From Tanypteryx hageni (taxonomy: Eukaryota; Arthropoda; Insecta; Odonata; Petaluridae), in NCBI GenBank assembly GCA_028673005.1, contig CM054114.1, positions 12,121,108-12,185,107 on the forward strand: DNA of 64,000 nucleotides, in the 5' to 3' direction. Under the pieces are notes generated by a model, which saw only the letters and a program-made list of their open reading frames with translations, was not told the origin of the DNA and made no database searches. The translations under genes and the position numbers were made by a program. This document shows positions 1-11,378 of this stretch, piece by piece. Within the stretch, counting starts at the first letter, position 1. Each line of letters starts with the position of its first letter.

Positions 1-2423
1 ACCATCACTTAATTATTCTCTCCCATTGGATACAGACCCCTTTTGTAGCCATCTCTCTGGGGTACAACTGCTGCGTGGTCTACTTTTAGTCTGGTCCCTA
101 CTTATTGTCCTTACTAGCATATGTGGCCCTACCAAGAGCAAATGCTCCAGCCAGTGTAGCTCTCAAGGTCTATGGAACACTCAAGCCCATCTATTGTTTC
201 AAGGTAGTAGTCCAAAGAAGGGATTAAATTGCATTATGAAATATAAAAGAAAAATATAATTTCACATGATTAAAATAAAGTTATGCAAAAATTACATTTG
301 AAAAACCATCTGCCATATCTCATTGCTTTGATGCAGTTTTGTAAATGTTACTTATGTATTTATCTGCCTGTGCAAAGGGAAGATTAAATTCGTAGCATAG
401 GCAGATGAAAAATGGCAATTCTCTTTTGTAGTTGTGCATTTCAAATCATAAATTATGAACATTTTTTATGTTTTAAGTATATTTCACCGTGAAAAACATC
501 GCTTCACCACCATCTGCAACAGCGTTAGTTCAGAGGAAATTTTCAAGTTCCAAGTTGAATCGAATTAAAATAATATCTATTCTTCCTCAGCACAGAATGA
601 TTCCAATTAAAAAAGTCTTTTTTCTTTTAAATTGTCAAGATTTTCTTTAGTAGATAAACTGTTGATAAACTGCATTACACAATTGAATTTTGGAAACAAT
701 TTTGAGAATATGCATTGATAACTTTTCATTATGATATCAGTCCTCAAATCCTGAACATAGATTTCCTTACACTAAAATTGGTCATGGATCTGACAGAACC
801 AATAACTTAAATTTCAATTAGGTATTATAAAAATAAAATCTGAGAAAGTTACTTATTTTCATATTACTTATTCTATTTCAAGCATGATGTAATAAATAGA
901 ACTAAAATTATTTGTTCTCACATACCCAAGGGTAAACCATATCCCTTGAATGTTTATCATCATGTGTAAAATATTTGTATTATGATCATATATAATCATA
1001 TAAAGTACAATCATAACATCTCTCTCCTTCCCTTAGGCTACTCTTTCTCTGGTTCACAGCATCCATCCTTTCTGTATTTACTAATCTTCCAAGAAAGTGA
1101 ATTACCTATATTTCTTCCAAAAAAACAAAATTAAATTTGTGAAATATTTTAAACAGACCCTTTCATTATTCTAATGTTTGCAAATACATTACAACAACAA
1201 AAATAATTAAAATATTTAGCTACAGCATTTAACCTAATTGATCAGTCAATTTTACAGCTACAGCTACTGACGATTTTTTATTAATGCAATACTAGTTGTT
1301 TTTCAAGTTTCCCCATCACTATTTAAATTCTCAATTAGAATGAGCTATTATATAAAATAACATACATCTCATTTTCTCTCTTCTCTTAAGTTTCCTTTGT
1401 AATGGGTTTCTAATGAAGTTGAAATATGCATAGCATGTAAACATCTTTTAGTTTTTAATTTTTCCCTACTAACTGATGCTATCATGCTCATGGATTATTC
1501 AAATTTATTGGATTATTTCATCTTTTTAACCTAATTTTTTTCTTGGAAATTTTAATTTTGAGAAGAAAGGTAAATTTTATATCCATGAATATGTAATAAT
1601 GGAAGATCTAATTTTTAACGCCTTTTTTGAACTGCACCTAGCGATTAATTTAAGAAATAGAAAAGTATTTATAAATATGAAACTATTATTAGAAATTTTC
1701 TTTAAAGTATTTATATGCATACAAATATTTCATTAACACTTCATAATTGTATATTGTTATTTGAAACCTGTTATTAAACAGGTCCATTATCATAGGTTTA
1801 GCAGAGACCTTATTCTTCAATCTTCCTGATTATTTTTCCCCTTTGAGTCGTTAAATTTTTCCCCAACTTTGAATGGGAATCTAAGAAATTAAGCAATGCC
1901 ATAATTATATTATTTATTAAGTTATTTGAGCTCTGGAATAAATAAATATTTTGGAAATTAGTCGATATTTTATACAAACATTTGTTTTCGAGGGTGCATA
2001 TGTTTCTGAGGCCCAATGTTATTATGCTAATTGCCCTCCAAGTTCTGCTGCTATGCTTACTGGTTAAAAGGCTATTTTGAAGTAAATCATGGTCAGAGAT
2101 CAATTGTATTAAAGCAAAATATCATTTCAACATGTGTGGGTCATGCATTTTTCTTCTTTGTACTGATAGTAATTTTCACTGATTAAAATGCTTTCTACTA
2201 GACTAACAGAGGGATCGAAAAAATGAAAACCTCATCATTCATTAGATATAGTTTTTAATCCTGATGATTAAATGTTATTGTTGGCTTGAATTATATTTTT
2301 ATCACAAGAGATAGTAATAGCATTATGCCAATATGAAATGATCTTTTTCTTTTATAGAACAATATCATTTCAAATGGTTGGAACCATAGCCAAACTTCCC
2401 AGTGACAAGAACTTTAACCCCCA
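1..2423. other. AT-rich stretch, no gene seen
   Basis: No convincing coding exon, RNA gene or mobile-element end is visible here. The short open frames are of random type for AT-rich DNA and carry no recognisable motif. If the decarboxylase gene that starts to be visible at 15800 has its 5' exons upstream of the window, this stretch is intronic, but that is inference. Confidence 0.5.
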
Positions 2424-3052
2424 CAGTGGTGGCTCACCAGGTGAAGTGAGTGAAGTGGCACTTCACCTAAAATAAAATAATAATAAATAAAACAAATAAT
2501 TTGTCATACCATTAAATTGATTTGTTTTCATTCAAACTGTTTATTTTTTTAATAAGTAGACATGCAACCCAAAAGTATGAGCATTACGTGATGCGCTGCT
2601 GCATTTAGTTAATAGTGTTTTCTTTTTTAATACAGTGTTGACATTGGTGCTTCTCGTTATTGCATTAATAATTTTTCTTTTGCATTTTGTGAATCAAGAA
2701 AATGATTTAGTATGTAATTTGTTTTTGTTTGTAAATTTTTTCCATAGTTCTTACTTTGCCATCAACCAGTGTGTCAGTAGAAAGAAGCTTCTGTTTAAAA
2801 AGAATAAGATATTACTTAATGAACACTATTTTGCAACAAAAATTATCGTCTTCAGCTAATATCGCAATACAGAGAGAACTTCTATGCGAACTTGTGGATA
2901 ATCATCCTTTCTTCGATGACATCAATGACAGTTATGCTGCCTTAAAAGATAGAAGAGCTGATCTGATCTACAAGAAGTAGAGCAAGTTTATTTCATTATC
3001 GATTTTCATGTTGTAACACTCGACCTACATCTCAGGCCACAAGCCGCCACTG
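2424..3052 (+). mobile_element. Internally deleted hAT-family transposon, 629 bp
   Basis: The left end reads CAGTGGTGGCT (2424-2434) and the right end AGCCGCCACTG (3042-3052). These are terminal inverted repeats with one mismatch. Just inside the left end is a subterminal inverted repeat, GTGAAGTG-g-CACTTCAC. The same terminal and subterminal sequences flank the longer hAT element at 36358-39835, so this copy is an internally deleted relative. It keeps only the transposase C-terminus (2756-2980). The 8-bp flanks (aaccccca, tgctcaca) do not match, so the target duplication is lost or diverged. Confidence 0.75.
2756..2980 (+). pseudogene. hAT transposase C-terminal dimerisation fragment
   Basis: About 75 codons encode the C-terminal hAT dimerisation segment (motif SVERSF followed by a basic RIRYYL stretch). 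It ends with ALKDRRADLIYKK and a stop. In the related copy at 38726-39010 the same segment reads [18 protein letters not shown] and ends ALKDR. The DDE-type catalytic region, the zinc finger and the rest of the transposase are absent. The fragment cannot be an active transposase and is inherited from the parent element. It lies inside the 2424-3052 inverted repeats on the same strand as the full-size relative. The apparent start is a cut by the internal deletion, not a real translation start. Confidence 0.75.
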
Positions 3053-5050
3053 TGCTCACAGTTTTTTAATCATAATGAACAAAAATATTTAAAATGTCAA
3101 TCATAAATTTTAGAAATGAAATAGGTGATAGGTGATGTTCAGCCATTACTTAAGCTCAGAAGTCACACCCTTAAGCTCACTCTGCATGGTACCACCATAT
3201 ATAAACTCTGCCAGTTTTTCTTTGCCTGTTTATGGCAACATTTTTATTTCTAATAAAGCCTTTTGTATTGTCACCATCCTTAAGCAATCAACCTTTAGGA
3301 AAACTCATCATGATTCAATGAATCATCATAGTACCTGCCTTCACTCTCTGAATCAAACAAAAACCTCTCATGGTTGGAACATTTTAATATGTTCTGGAAA
3401 TGGTAGCATTCCTTGCAGTTCTTTTTGAAATATCATCTTTGTCTTTCTTCGATGGGTTAAGGATTAAAGACACAGCTGCATGGTTTCACTTGAAGGTTTT
3501 ATTGCTTCTCAGCTGCAGATGGAATAAGCATTCCAACAGTCAGTGAAGGTGGTATCATTCTGCTGAAGCTTTTCTTTTAAATTACATAGAATATGGTGAC
3601 GTGATTTTCACAATCTTGCAAATTAATTTTTCCACCATGGCTCCTTGAGAACAATACACCTTTTACCCAAAGAGTTTATGGAAATTTAATCAGCAATAGC
3701 AACCCGTAAGGAAACACTTCAGATTTCTAGAATGTTAATCCTTGGCAAAGTCCTACTTCATGTACACAACAATTACTTTTGTGGACTAACAAAAATGGTT
3801 TTAGAAGGTTTTATTTCTTATTATTTTAAGACCATTATTAGTTATTATTAGTTATTATTACTTATATTTTGTTTTATCTGGTATGATGGAGACTAAAACA
3901 ATAAAATATTATTTTGTTGTATTGCAAAAGAGAATTTTTCCTTCTCTTGTTTTTTCAACCTTGATGCTATTTCATACAGTTGAGCCCACACTGCAAATAT
4001 TATTATATATTATTATATGAACATAAATTAAATTGCTGGTGTTCAGAAAGCTATCGTAATCATTCTTGGAATGTCTATAAATTTTACCGAGATTTATGAT
4101 CACTTTAAAATCTTATCCCTGCCACTTCTATTCTGGTGGTTAGTCTGTGTATGAAAAAAGGTTGAGATCTTCCCAAGAGCCGGTCTCAGCAAATGAATTA
4201 ATAATAAGAGTCCCTTTAGTCAAATCGAGAATAATACTCAACATAAAGAAAGCCATAGCTCTCGTATATTAGGTTACTTATAAAATTGTCATCTCATATT
4301 CAAGAAATTTCTTATAAGCATGCACTTTTGGGCATTTAGGCCTTGGATAAATATATCATTTCAAGTAATTTATTTGATAGAAAGGGATGGTTTTGGGAGA
4401 TGAATGAAAGTCCTTGAAGAACATGCAATTCAGGAGCTGTAGTTTCTAACCCCTGCCCTAAAGCAATGTTTTTCAAGTCTTGAGCCAACACCTCTGGAAG
4501 AGTTTTCTAGGGGCAGCATTATAGTAGTGTCACTGCCGATCTGCACCTATGCATCATTGTCTAGCGTAGCATTTTTCTCTTTTTGCCTCAGATGTACATT
4601 TTCACCTACCAGCCCTGGACAGAACCATAGCCACACAATGAAAAATGAAATCAAAATGCCTCTTCTGAAATTATGCTGCAGTTGAGTTGTTGGGGGATTG
4701 TATTTTGTTTACCCCTTATTTTGGCTATCCTTTTCAATTCCATTCTTAACCAGTGGCAGGTGCTGTTTTTGGAGGGTAGAAGAGATGAAGGGATCAGTGT
4801 GTTTCTCCACTGGGTTTTGAGATAAAAAGTTTGAAAAATATAGCTTCAGAGAAGTTGTCTATTTATTGACCTGTAGGTTTTAACTGAAGAAACTTCCTAA
4901 ACTCCCACATGGATGAATTTACTAATTTTATCACTTTTTCTATAAATTTGAACATTTTAATGGCTCACTTCTAATATCACCATAATTACATACAATTTTT
5001 TAATGATACATTTATTGTTCTTTTAGCTAAATTATTTATCAGCTGCTGGA
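3053..5050. other. AT-rich stretch, no gene seen
   Basis: I see no coding region. A small (TTATTAG)n-like patch lies near 3835-3860. Two facing T/A-rich segments near 4468 and 4826 (TTTTTCAAGT and TTGAAAAATA) faintly resemble hAT MITE ends, but no target duplication supports this. Confidence 0.4.
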
Positions 5051-5640
5051 TTTTTAGCCTACTTTCCAGAATGGAAATAGACTTATAGTTTCGTCATTGT
5101 ATCTGCCTGTCTGTCCTCCCCTATTAACTTTTGAACCGATGGCAGTGATACAATCGTAGACTGCATAAATAACAAAATTCACAATGAACAAATAACATTT
5201 ATTAGCCCAAAAGCAAAAGTTCTTTAACAGAAAATACCAGTCAAATTGCAACATGGGTAGATTTCAATATTCACTCAAACTGGCACTGGAATCTTCATCA
5301 GGGACAGGTGGGGACAGGTGCCACATTCAACCTTCTCATAGCGTAGACCCCAGGTAAAAAAAAGGGAAAGAGGTCTTATCTCCTCGACACGCGCAAACAC
5401 AAACGATGAGCAGGGGGAGGGGAGGGGGTTGCACGTCACGATCGGGTGTTTTGCTGGAAAAAATTGTACTGGACGAATATTTCCGGAAAACACCTTGATT
5501 TGCCCTCTCATCATGGAAGCCGTTGAAAACTGGAATGGGTAGAGAGGGAGGGTTATCCATTTGCACTATATATTGCGAGTGTCTGTTCTAACTGCTAAAA
5601 CCCCCTAAAAAGATGCCCTTTTTCTCTTCCCTGTCACTTC
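5051..5640. other. Locally GC-richer patch of unknown origin
   Basis: The stretch 5280-5530 is clearly more GC-rich than its surroundings. It contains CpG-containing runs and a G-rich tract near 5411-5430. Short minus-strand frames exist, but no family is recognisable. Near 5125-5150 the phrase CTATTAACTTTTGAACC recurs at 27478-27494, beside a SINE, so part of this patch may be a dispersed repeat. Confidence 0.3.
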
Positions 5641-7120
5641 ACTTGTTTTTCATTTCACTTCACTCACAATAAACACTTTTAAGTCCAGTTACAAAATCAT
5701 TATATATTATTCCAGAATAGATAAATAATACATTGTTTAAATATTTAGTAATTCATTGCTTTCAAATAATAAAGTATAATAAAGATGTGAATACAGTATA
5801 GCTAGTCAATTATAAACATAAGTACATTTGCTAAATGGATGAAGGGGCATATCAAACATATTAATCATAGTTATAAATTGTATGTGGATGAGAAAACTTG
5901 CCAAAGGTTTCAATTACCTCATAATACTAGATCCCCTCATAATGGAATCCAACCAATTTTATTTGCAACCTAAGCAATCAGGAGTTTTTCTGACATACAA
6001 GCTGTACTTATGTACTACCAATGGATAAAGAATAACAGATTTTGGATGATTCCAGCTGGTTTTCACACAATGTGATATTTGCCCAGAAAATTTAGCAATA
6101 TGGCTAGAACATTCATCTTATATAAATAACGCAGGATTACTTAGTTAACATTGCACCCAGTAATATTTCTCTCATTAGGACCATATACATATTTTTTTAA
6201 AGAATATATAATAAGTCCTTTTACATGAAACAACAGAGAGATCGGCATTTTACATATGAATAACTCCCTTAATTCATATGCAAGAATATTTAACAAAATT
6301 CAGTTTTCATAATACACATACAACATGTGAATTATAAGTGGAATTGGCCCTTAGAAAAGCATTAGGAAATCAGTCCATTTGAAAGCAAAGCCCAAATTTT
6401 GAGCACAAGATGATAGAATAGAGATGAATATTTGATAATAACAATATAATAGAGGTAGAACAATATAATAGAGATAGGATTAATATACAATGGTGTGTAG
6501 TTATATTATGAAAATTATAAATCATAAATATACCATTAGAATGTTATGTAGCAGAATCAGTGGAAGTGCCAGATATTTAAAACGAACTCTTTCTCAGATT
6601 AACTCTTAAATCTCACACATTCAATTGGATTATTAAATGACATGATCAGTGGAGAGAAACAGGTAGGATTCTACATATCCTAGAAGCCTCAACAAGAATA
6701 CTTTTCTTGCACATAATACATATTAATCAGGACCATATATCCTTTAAGCATCTTAACATGAGCTAGGATTTGGATTAAATAGACCAATAACCATACAAGA
6801 TGCCTTACAATCTTATACCTAAAAGATAGTAGGAGGACTATAAAAGCCATAAATGGAATTACATGAACTGAAAATATAGGGGAAGCCACGACTAGGTTAA
6901 AATGAGAAATAACTTAAGAGTCGTGGGACCAGGATAGAATATTCCAAAGATTTTCGTCTATCTGGCCATGCTTCATTACTTAACAAAGCAATATTGAAAG
7001 GACAGTGGTATTGAATGTACTGATTGAATTAAGGCTCAATCGGTACTTGAGCTGTTTGCGCTGGTCGCAGGGCCAACGAGTGATGGGGTTGCAACATCCC
7101 TATGCCTTAGCATATTACAT
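5641..7120. other. AT-rich stretch flanking the gypsy element; no LTR recognised
   Basis: No gene is visible. A 3' LTR of the gypsy element would be expected on this side. I could not find a direct repeat of the sequence beyond 10660, so the LTR is absent, degraded or truncated. Confidence 0.35.
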
Positions 7121-7931
7121 TCATTGAACAGAATCAATAAACCTTTTAAGTTGAGATATATTAACAATCTTCTCTTTTTCCTGTGGTAAAGATAACACAA
7201 CAGTGACTGGGGTTAAAAATTTCAATATTGAATAAGGTTCTTCCCATTTCGAAATAAGCTTTGAAGTTAGATGTTTTGCCTTAGAGCTTTGAGTGAAATT
7301 CATAGACATAACAAGGTCTCCAATATTCATCCCACTTGTTATGATTACCTTTAGATAAAATAGTGAGAGAATATTTGAGATTTCGATTTACCTGTTCAGC
7401 TTGATTCAGCTGGGGATGATGGGGGGCTGTGAACACATGCTCAATTCCAAATTTTATGCACATTTCATGGAAGGCATGGGACTTAAATTGAGTTGCATTA
7501 TCAGAGCCCAAATATTTTGGATAGCCAAATTTAGAGAAAATTTTATTAGATTATATGTTAATGACTTGGGAAGCAGAGGGTGAATGAATTGGTTCAATAA
7601 GTGTGAACTTGCTAAAAACATTGACTATAGTTAGAGCAAAAGAATTGCCATTATGGCTATGGAGTCGAGGACCAACAAAATCTATATAAATTCGTTCCCA
7701 AGGATATGTGCTTAGAGTGGAAGACATAAGACCTGGAGGGAGACTGTTCCTTGGTTTACAAGTCTGACACAATTGACAATTTTTGGTTAAATTGGAAATA
7801 TCTGCTCTTAAGGTTTTCCACCAATACTCTCTTAAAATTCGTTCACAGGTTTTCCTTATCCCCATATGTCCAGCAGAGGGAAGGGAATGAAAATATTGGA
7901 ACATCCTGGGCCTAATTTCCTCTGGAACCAC
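7121..7931 (-). pseudogene. gypsy integrase region
   Basis: The N-terminal HHCC zinc-binding domain is visible in 7551-7931 (H-GIRKT...CQLCQTCK). It is followed by IYIDFVGP with the first catalytic Asp. The second Asp is in SDNATQF and the Glu in NQAEQVNRNLK, both in 7281-7511, which also has the PHHPQLN motif. The C-terminal domain, with the LKFLTPVTVVL and ISQLKRFI segments, continues in 7121-7330. All three catalytic acidic residues survive, but the domain is spread over three frames. It ends at the stop near 7121 with no LTR recognised beyond it. Confidence 0.87.
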
Positions 7932-8161
7932 TATCTTAGGGATTTGGTTATTATTTGAGATGTGATAAAGTATATTATCATGGACAGAATAATTATTAAC
8001 TATTTACCCCTCTTAATTTGGGCAATGATTGAGGCAAGACTTTCATCTGATGCTTGGTGATCTTGAATATTAACAAAGGAGAGTGGGACCTTATGCAGTG
8101 ACATCGAAGCTTGGGTTTGTTGAGAAAGGGCCCAAAGTTGGAGGTCTTGACAGATAATCAG

Positions 8162-9330
8162 CTACCTTATTTTGAGATCTGGGATCATGGTGAATTGCAA
8201 AGTGGAAAGCAATTTTAGAACCATCCTACCAATTTTTTCTAACTGTTTAGGATGTTTAAACAGCCATGTAATGGCTCCATTATCTGTATATAAATGAAAG
8301 GGCCTGATTTGAAGGAATCTTCTAAATTTCTCTATGGCCCAAGTACAAGCTAGACATTCTAGTTTATTAGAGGGAAGCTTCCTTTCATGATCATTTAAAG
8401 TTCGACTAGCATAGGCTACAGGCTTAAATTTTCCTTCACTTTTCTGATTCAATACTGCCCCAAGAGCCACTTTGGCTAATAAGTGAAATTCCTCCATAAA
8501 ATCTGGAAGGTGAAGAACAGGGGAGATGACTAAGCTATCCCTCAATTTAACGAATGATTGCTCCTGAACAGAGGTCCACTGAAATTTGGCATCCTTATGC
8601 CTTAACCTATTAAGTGGTTCAGCAATTTGTGCGTAGTAGGGGATAAATTTTGAATAAAAATCACACATACCAAGAAATCTGTAAATGTCAACAACAGAGG
8701 TTGGACAAGGGAAGTCAGACAAGTTTAGAGTTCTATTAGGATCAGTCGACAGTTGTTCATTAAAGATGCGATGGCCTAGAAATACAATGGATGGCTGTAC
8801 GAGTGTGGTTTTCTCTGGGTGGACTGCTAAGCCAGCTTACCTTAAATGCTCAAGGACCTCCTTGATGTGGTGTAGATGTTCCTCGAAGGACTTAGAATAG
8901 ATACAAAGATCATCAACATATGGATATACACAAGAAAATTTCAAGTCTCCCTGTACCTTATCCATGAGGCGACAGAAGATTTGAGGGGAAGTGGTCAAAC
9001 CAAAGGGAAGTCTATTATATTGATAACTCTCAAAAGGAGTAATAAAAGTTGTATATTGCTTAGACGATTGAGAGAGAGGAATTTGATGGAAGGCCGAATT
9101 TAAATCCAGTATAGTAAAATATTTAGCAGATCCCAAATATAATAATGCATGGTCAACCGAAGGAGTTGGGAAATTACCTGCCTTCACCTTGACATTTATT
9201 TTTTTATAATCTACTACTAGACGTTCAGGTCCATCCTTTTTCGGGATGAGAAAAGCTGGGCTGCACCAATTAGAATTTGAAGGTTCAATAATTCCCTCAT
9301 TTAACAGCTTTTCTACGTATTTTTTATAAG
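8162..9330 (-). pseudogene. gypsy reverse transcriptase and RNase H region
   Basis: Reverse transcriptase landmarks in order are a WCSPAFLIPKKDG-like segment in a separate frame (about 9210-9300), LDLNSAFHQIPL, LPFGLTTSPQIF and the catalytic YVDD (codons 8909-8920). These belong to 8837-9187. The thumb and RNase H follow in 8162-8722 (RFLGMCDFYSKFIPYYA, YASRTLNDHE, YTDNGAITWLF). The usual TDAS motif at the start of RNase H is replaced by LAKVALGAVL, so one catalytic Asp is lost. The YTD Asp is kept. At least two frame breaks (near 9190 and 8730-8830) split the polyprotein. Confidence 0.88.
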
Positions 9331-10654
9331 CTCAATTTTTGGAGGGGAGTAATTGTACGGGTGGGAACGTATTGGTGTAGGATCAGTTAACTCGATCTCG
9401 TAATCATTTAATTGTGTTACTCCCAGCTGAGGAGTAATTACATCAGAAAAATCTTCAGCTAATATTTTAACCCTTTCTTCGGGTGTCGTGATTGGGGATG
9501 AGTCACTGGCAGGGGGTGATCGCGAACCGGTGCCGTGAACGCGTTGCGCAATAGCCGAACTCGACGTGCGAACCTTTACCTCCTGAAATATTTTCGATTT
9601 ATGAAGGTTATTTTCCGTAGGTTCGACTAACGGGGAAGACAGAGCGACGAGAGCGATTCTTGAATGGGGAAGAGACTCAAACATAATCGCGTCAGGAAAG
9701 ATTGCCATTCTAGTTATTTTAATGAAATCTCGTCCTAGGATGATATGAACGGGAAGGAACGAGAGAAAAAAGTAATGGGACCACACAAGAGAATGAATAC
9801 GAATTCTAAGCTTGACACGCTTAGTAAATTGAAACGGGGCGGCTGCAACGCTGAAACATTTAATATTCAAATAAACGATTTTCCCTAGTCTTGGCATATT
9901 CAGCCAGGTCTTTTCGTCTAAGAGCGAAATAGAGGAACCAGTATCCAAAAGGGAGTTACATTGATAGGAATTAACCGAGACATTAAGGAATGGGAGGTCA
10001 TAATCAACGCGGAAATTAGAGAAAGATAATTCTGGAAGGTGAGACGTATTAGAATTTGTCATTCTTCGGCGACATTGACGAACGTCATGACCACGATGAG
10101 CACATATTTGCCTGGAGTGAGGAGGAGGGGGGTTGGAGGGATTAACATTCATTGCTAGGCTAGGCGAATTCATCGAATCTTTTGAGGACACATTTAACAG
10201 CTCCTCAAGTTGGGAAATTGTCGTCGGTTTTGCAGAAAAATAAAAGGTGGACTTAGTCAAAGCGTGAACTCCTTCCAATATTAACTTAATAAATTCATAA
10301 TCGGAAAGTTTAACTCCGAGGACCTTAGACGCATTAGAAATGGAACGATAAAAATCACGAGGCGGTTCGCTCGCGAATTGGAAGCGTTTTACCCTTTCTC
10401 TGACGAGCCGTTCGAAATCTCGCGTAGAGGCATACGTTTCCCATATCTGATTTTTTTATCTCGTTCCAATCATACCGTTTTACAAATACACTTAGCCAAA
10501 ATTGACGACAGCTCGAGGGAACCTTAGAAAGAAGTAATACGAAAACGTTTTTTTCGGGAATGAGGGAGAGAGCTAAGATGTCGGAGACACAGACAATGAA
10601 ATCGAAGCAATTATCAGGGTTTACCTGTACGAATAGTGGGAGTTCGTCCAGCAA
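9313..10654 (-). pseudogene. gypsy gag-like and aspartic protease region
   Basis: The upstream part (10355-10654) and the start of the 9313-10278 frame look like a gag C-terminal region. They end near a degenerate zinc knuckle (CAHRGHDVRQC) in which one expected Cys appears to be lost. A retropepsin follows: the catalytic LLDTGSS motif lies about 110 residues into the 9313-10278 frame, with the downstream ILGRDF motif typical of the protease fold. The protease's catalytic Asp is intact. Gag and protease are separated by a frame change near 10280-10355. The last residues of this frame lead into the connection to reverse transcriptase, which continues in another frame below 9313. It is inactive as a unit because of the frame breaks. 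Confidence 0.8.
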
Positions 10655-10879
10655 TGAGGGACTGTCAAAATATTTAATTATATTTTTGAAAAATCCTTTG
10701 TAATTGACTTAATTACTCCCTGTGAATATTTTTTGCTAAATCGTCTTCATTATGCAAAAAATGTTTAAAATAACTCTTTTAAATATCCCGCGAAAACGGA
10801 ATCCTGGTTGGAGAGAGAGTAAGGGGTTCGTGACGTCATCGCATTCCTTACGACGCTGGTACCTCACTGCTTAAATACG

Positions 10880-11040
10880 TTTAAAACCCCGAGAAAATTG
10901 TTTTTCACGTTACCGAGCTCCTTGGGAAGAAATAAGAAGCGGAGAATATTGTGGTTGAAGGCCATGAAGAGATGCGCATCTGATATATCGGAATGTACAA
11001 CTGCATTTGTCTGCGAAGATCATTTTCATCTAAGTACTAG
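10880..11040 (+). pseudogene. THAP-type zinc-finger fragment
   Basis: The frame around 10898-11030 reads FFTLPSS, then KKRRILWLKAMKR, then TAFVCEDHF. This is the C-terminal two thirds of a THAP domain: the FxLP motif, the conserved Trp, and the C..H..F end. The N-terminal zinc-binding Cys pair is missing, and an in-frame stop lies upstream near 10878. It could be a second exon of a spliced gene or a transposase remnant, since THAP domains occur in P-element-like and other transposons. A GT at 11034 could be a donor. The neighbour on the other strand is a SWIM-type pseudogene; I infer but cannot show that both come from one mobile-element family. Confidence 0.5.
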
Positions 11041-11378
11041 TTATATGTATGTACGTAATTTTATTGCTTCGTATTTTAGTTTATGACTTATGTTGGCATT
11101 ACATTGACATGATGCATATATTTCTGGGGAACTTTGAAAGAGTAAATTATATTTTTATGTTTCAAAGATTAGCATATATATTTTAACAAAACCTCCATAA
11201 TGTAATATACCTATTTTAAATACGTAAGATCAAACTTACGGAAATCGGGCTATGGGTTTATTAAGCAAATAATTACTGTTGCAGTGCATATATTTAAGTA
11301 CCAAGTTTTTAAGCAAATACTTTTACAAATGTTACATATTAATTTAGTTCTGGAATTTAAATATTTTAATAAATTTGT

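Larger units (their letters stand above)
7121..10654 (-). mobile_element. Decayed Ty3/gypsy LTR-retrotransposon internal region
   Basis: Read on the minus strand, the coding remnants run gag-like, aspartic protease, reverse transcriptase, RNase H, integrase. Integrase after RNase H is the Ty3/gypsy (Metaviridae) order. The internal region is about 3.5 kb and broken by frameshifts and stops into at least seven frames. No LTR pair or primer-binding site was recognised at either end. Each domain still has several diagnostic motifs, so it is not extremely old, but it cannot encode a working polyprotein. It lies upstream of the first visible decarboxylase exon, antisense to that gene. Confidence 0.9.

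Noticed and set aside
26..259. 77-codon frame with a hydrophobic stretch, considered as a signal-peptide exon
   Set aside because: It starts at TTG, lacks a splice donor in a sensible place and has no similarity to the decarboxylase 5' part.
4468..4845. Possible hAT MITE (TTTTTCAAGT ... TTGAAAAATA)
   Set aside because: Ends match poorly and no 8-bp duplication flanks them.
7121..10654. Endogenous retrovirus with envelope gene
   Set aside because: No env-like frame follows integrase; the remnant ends at about 7121.
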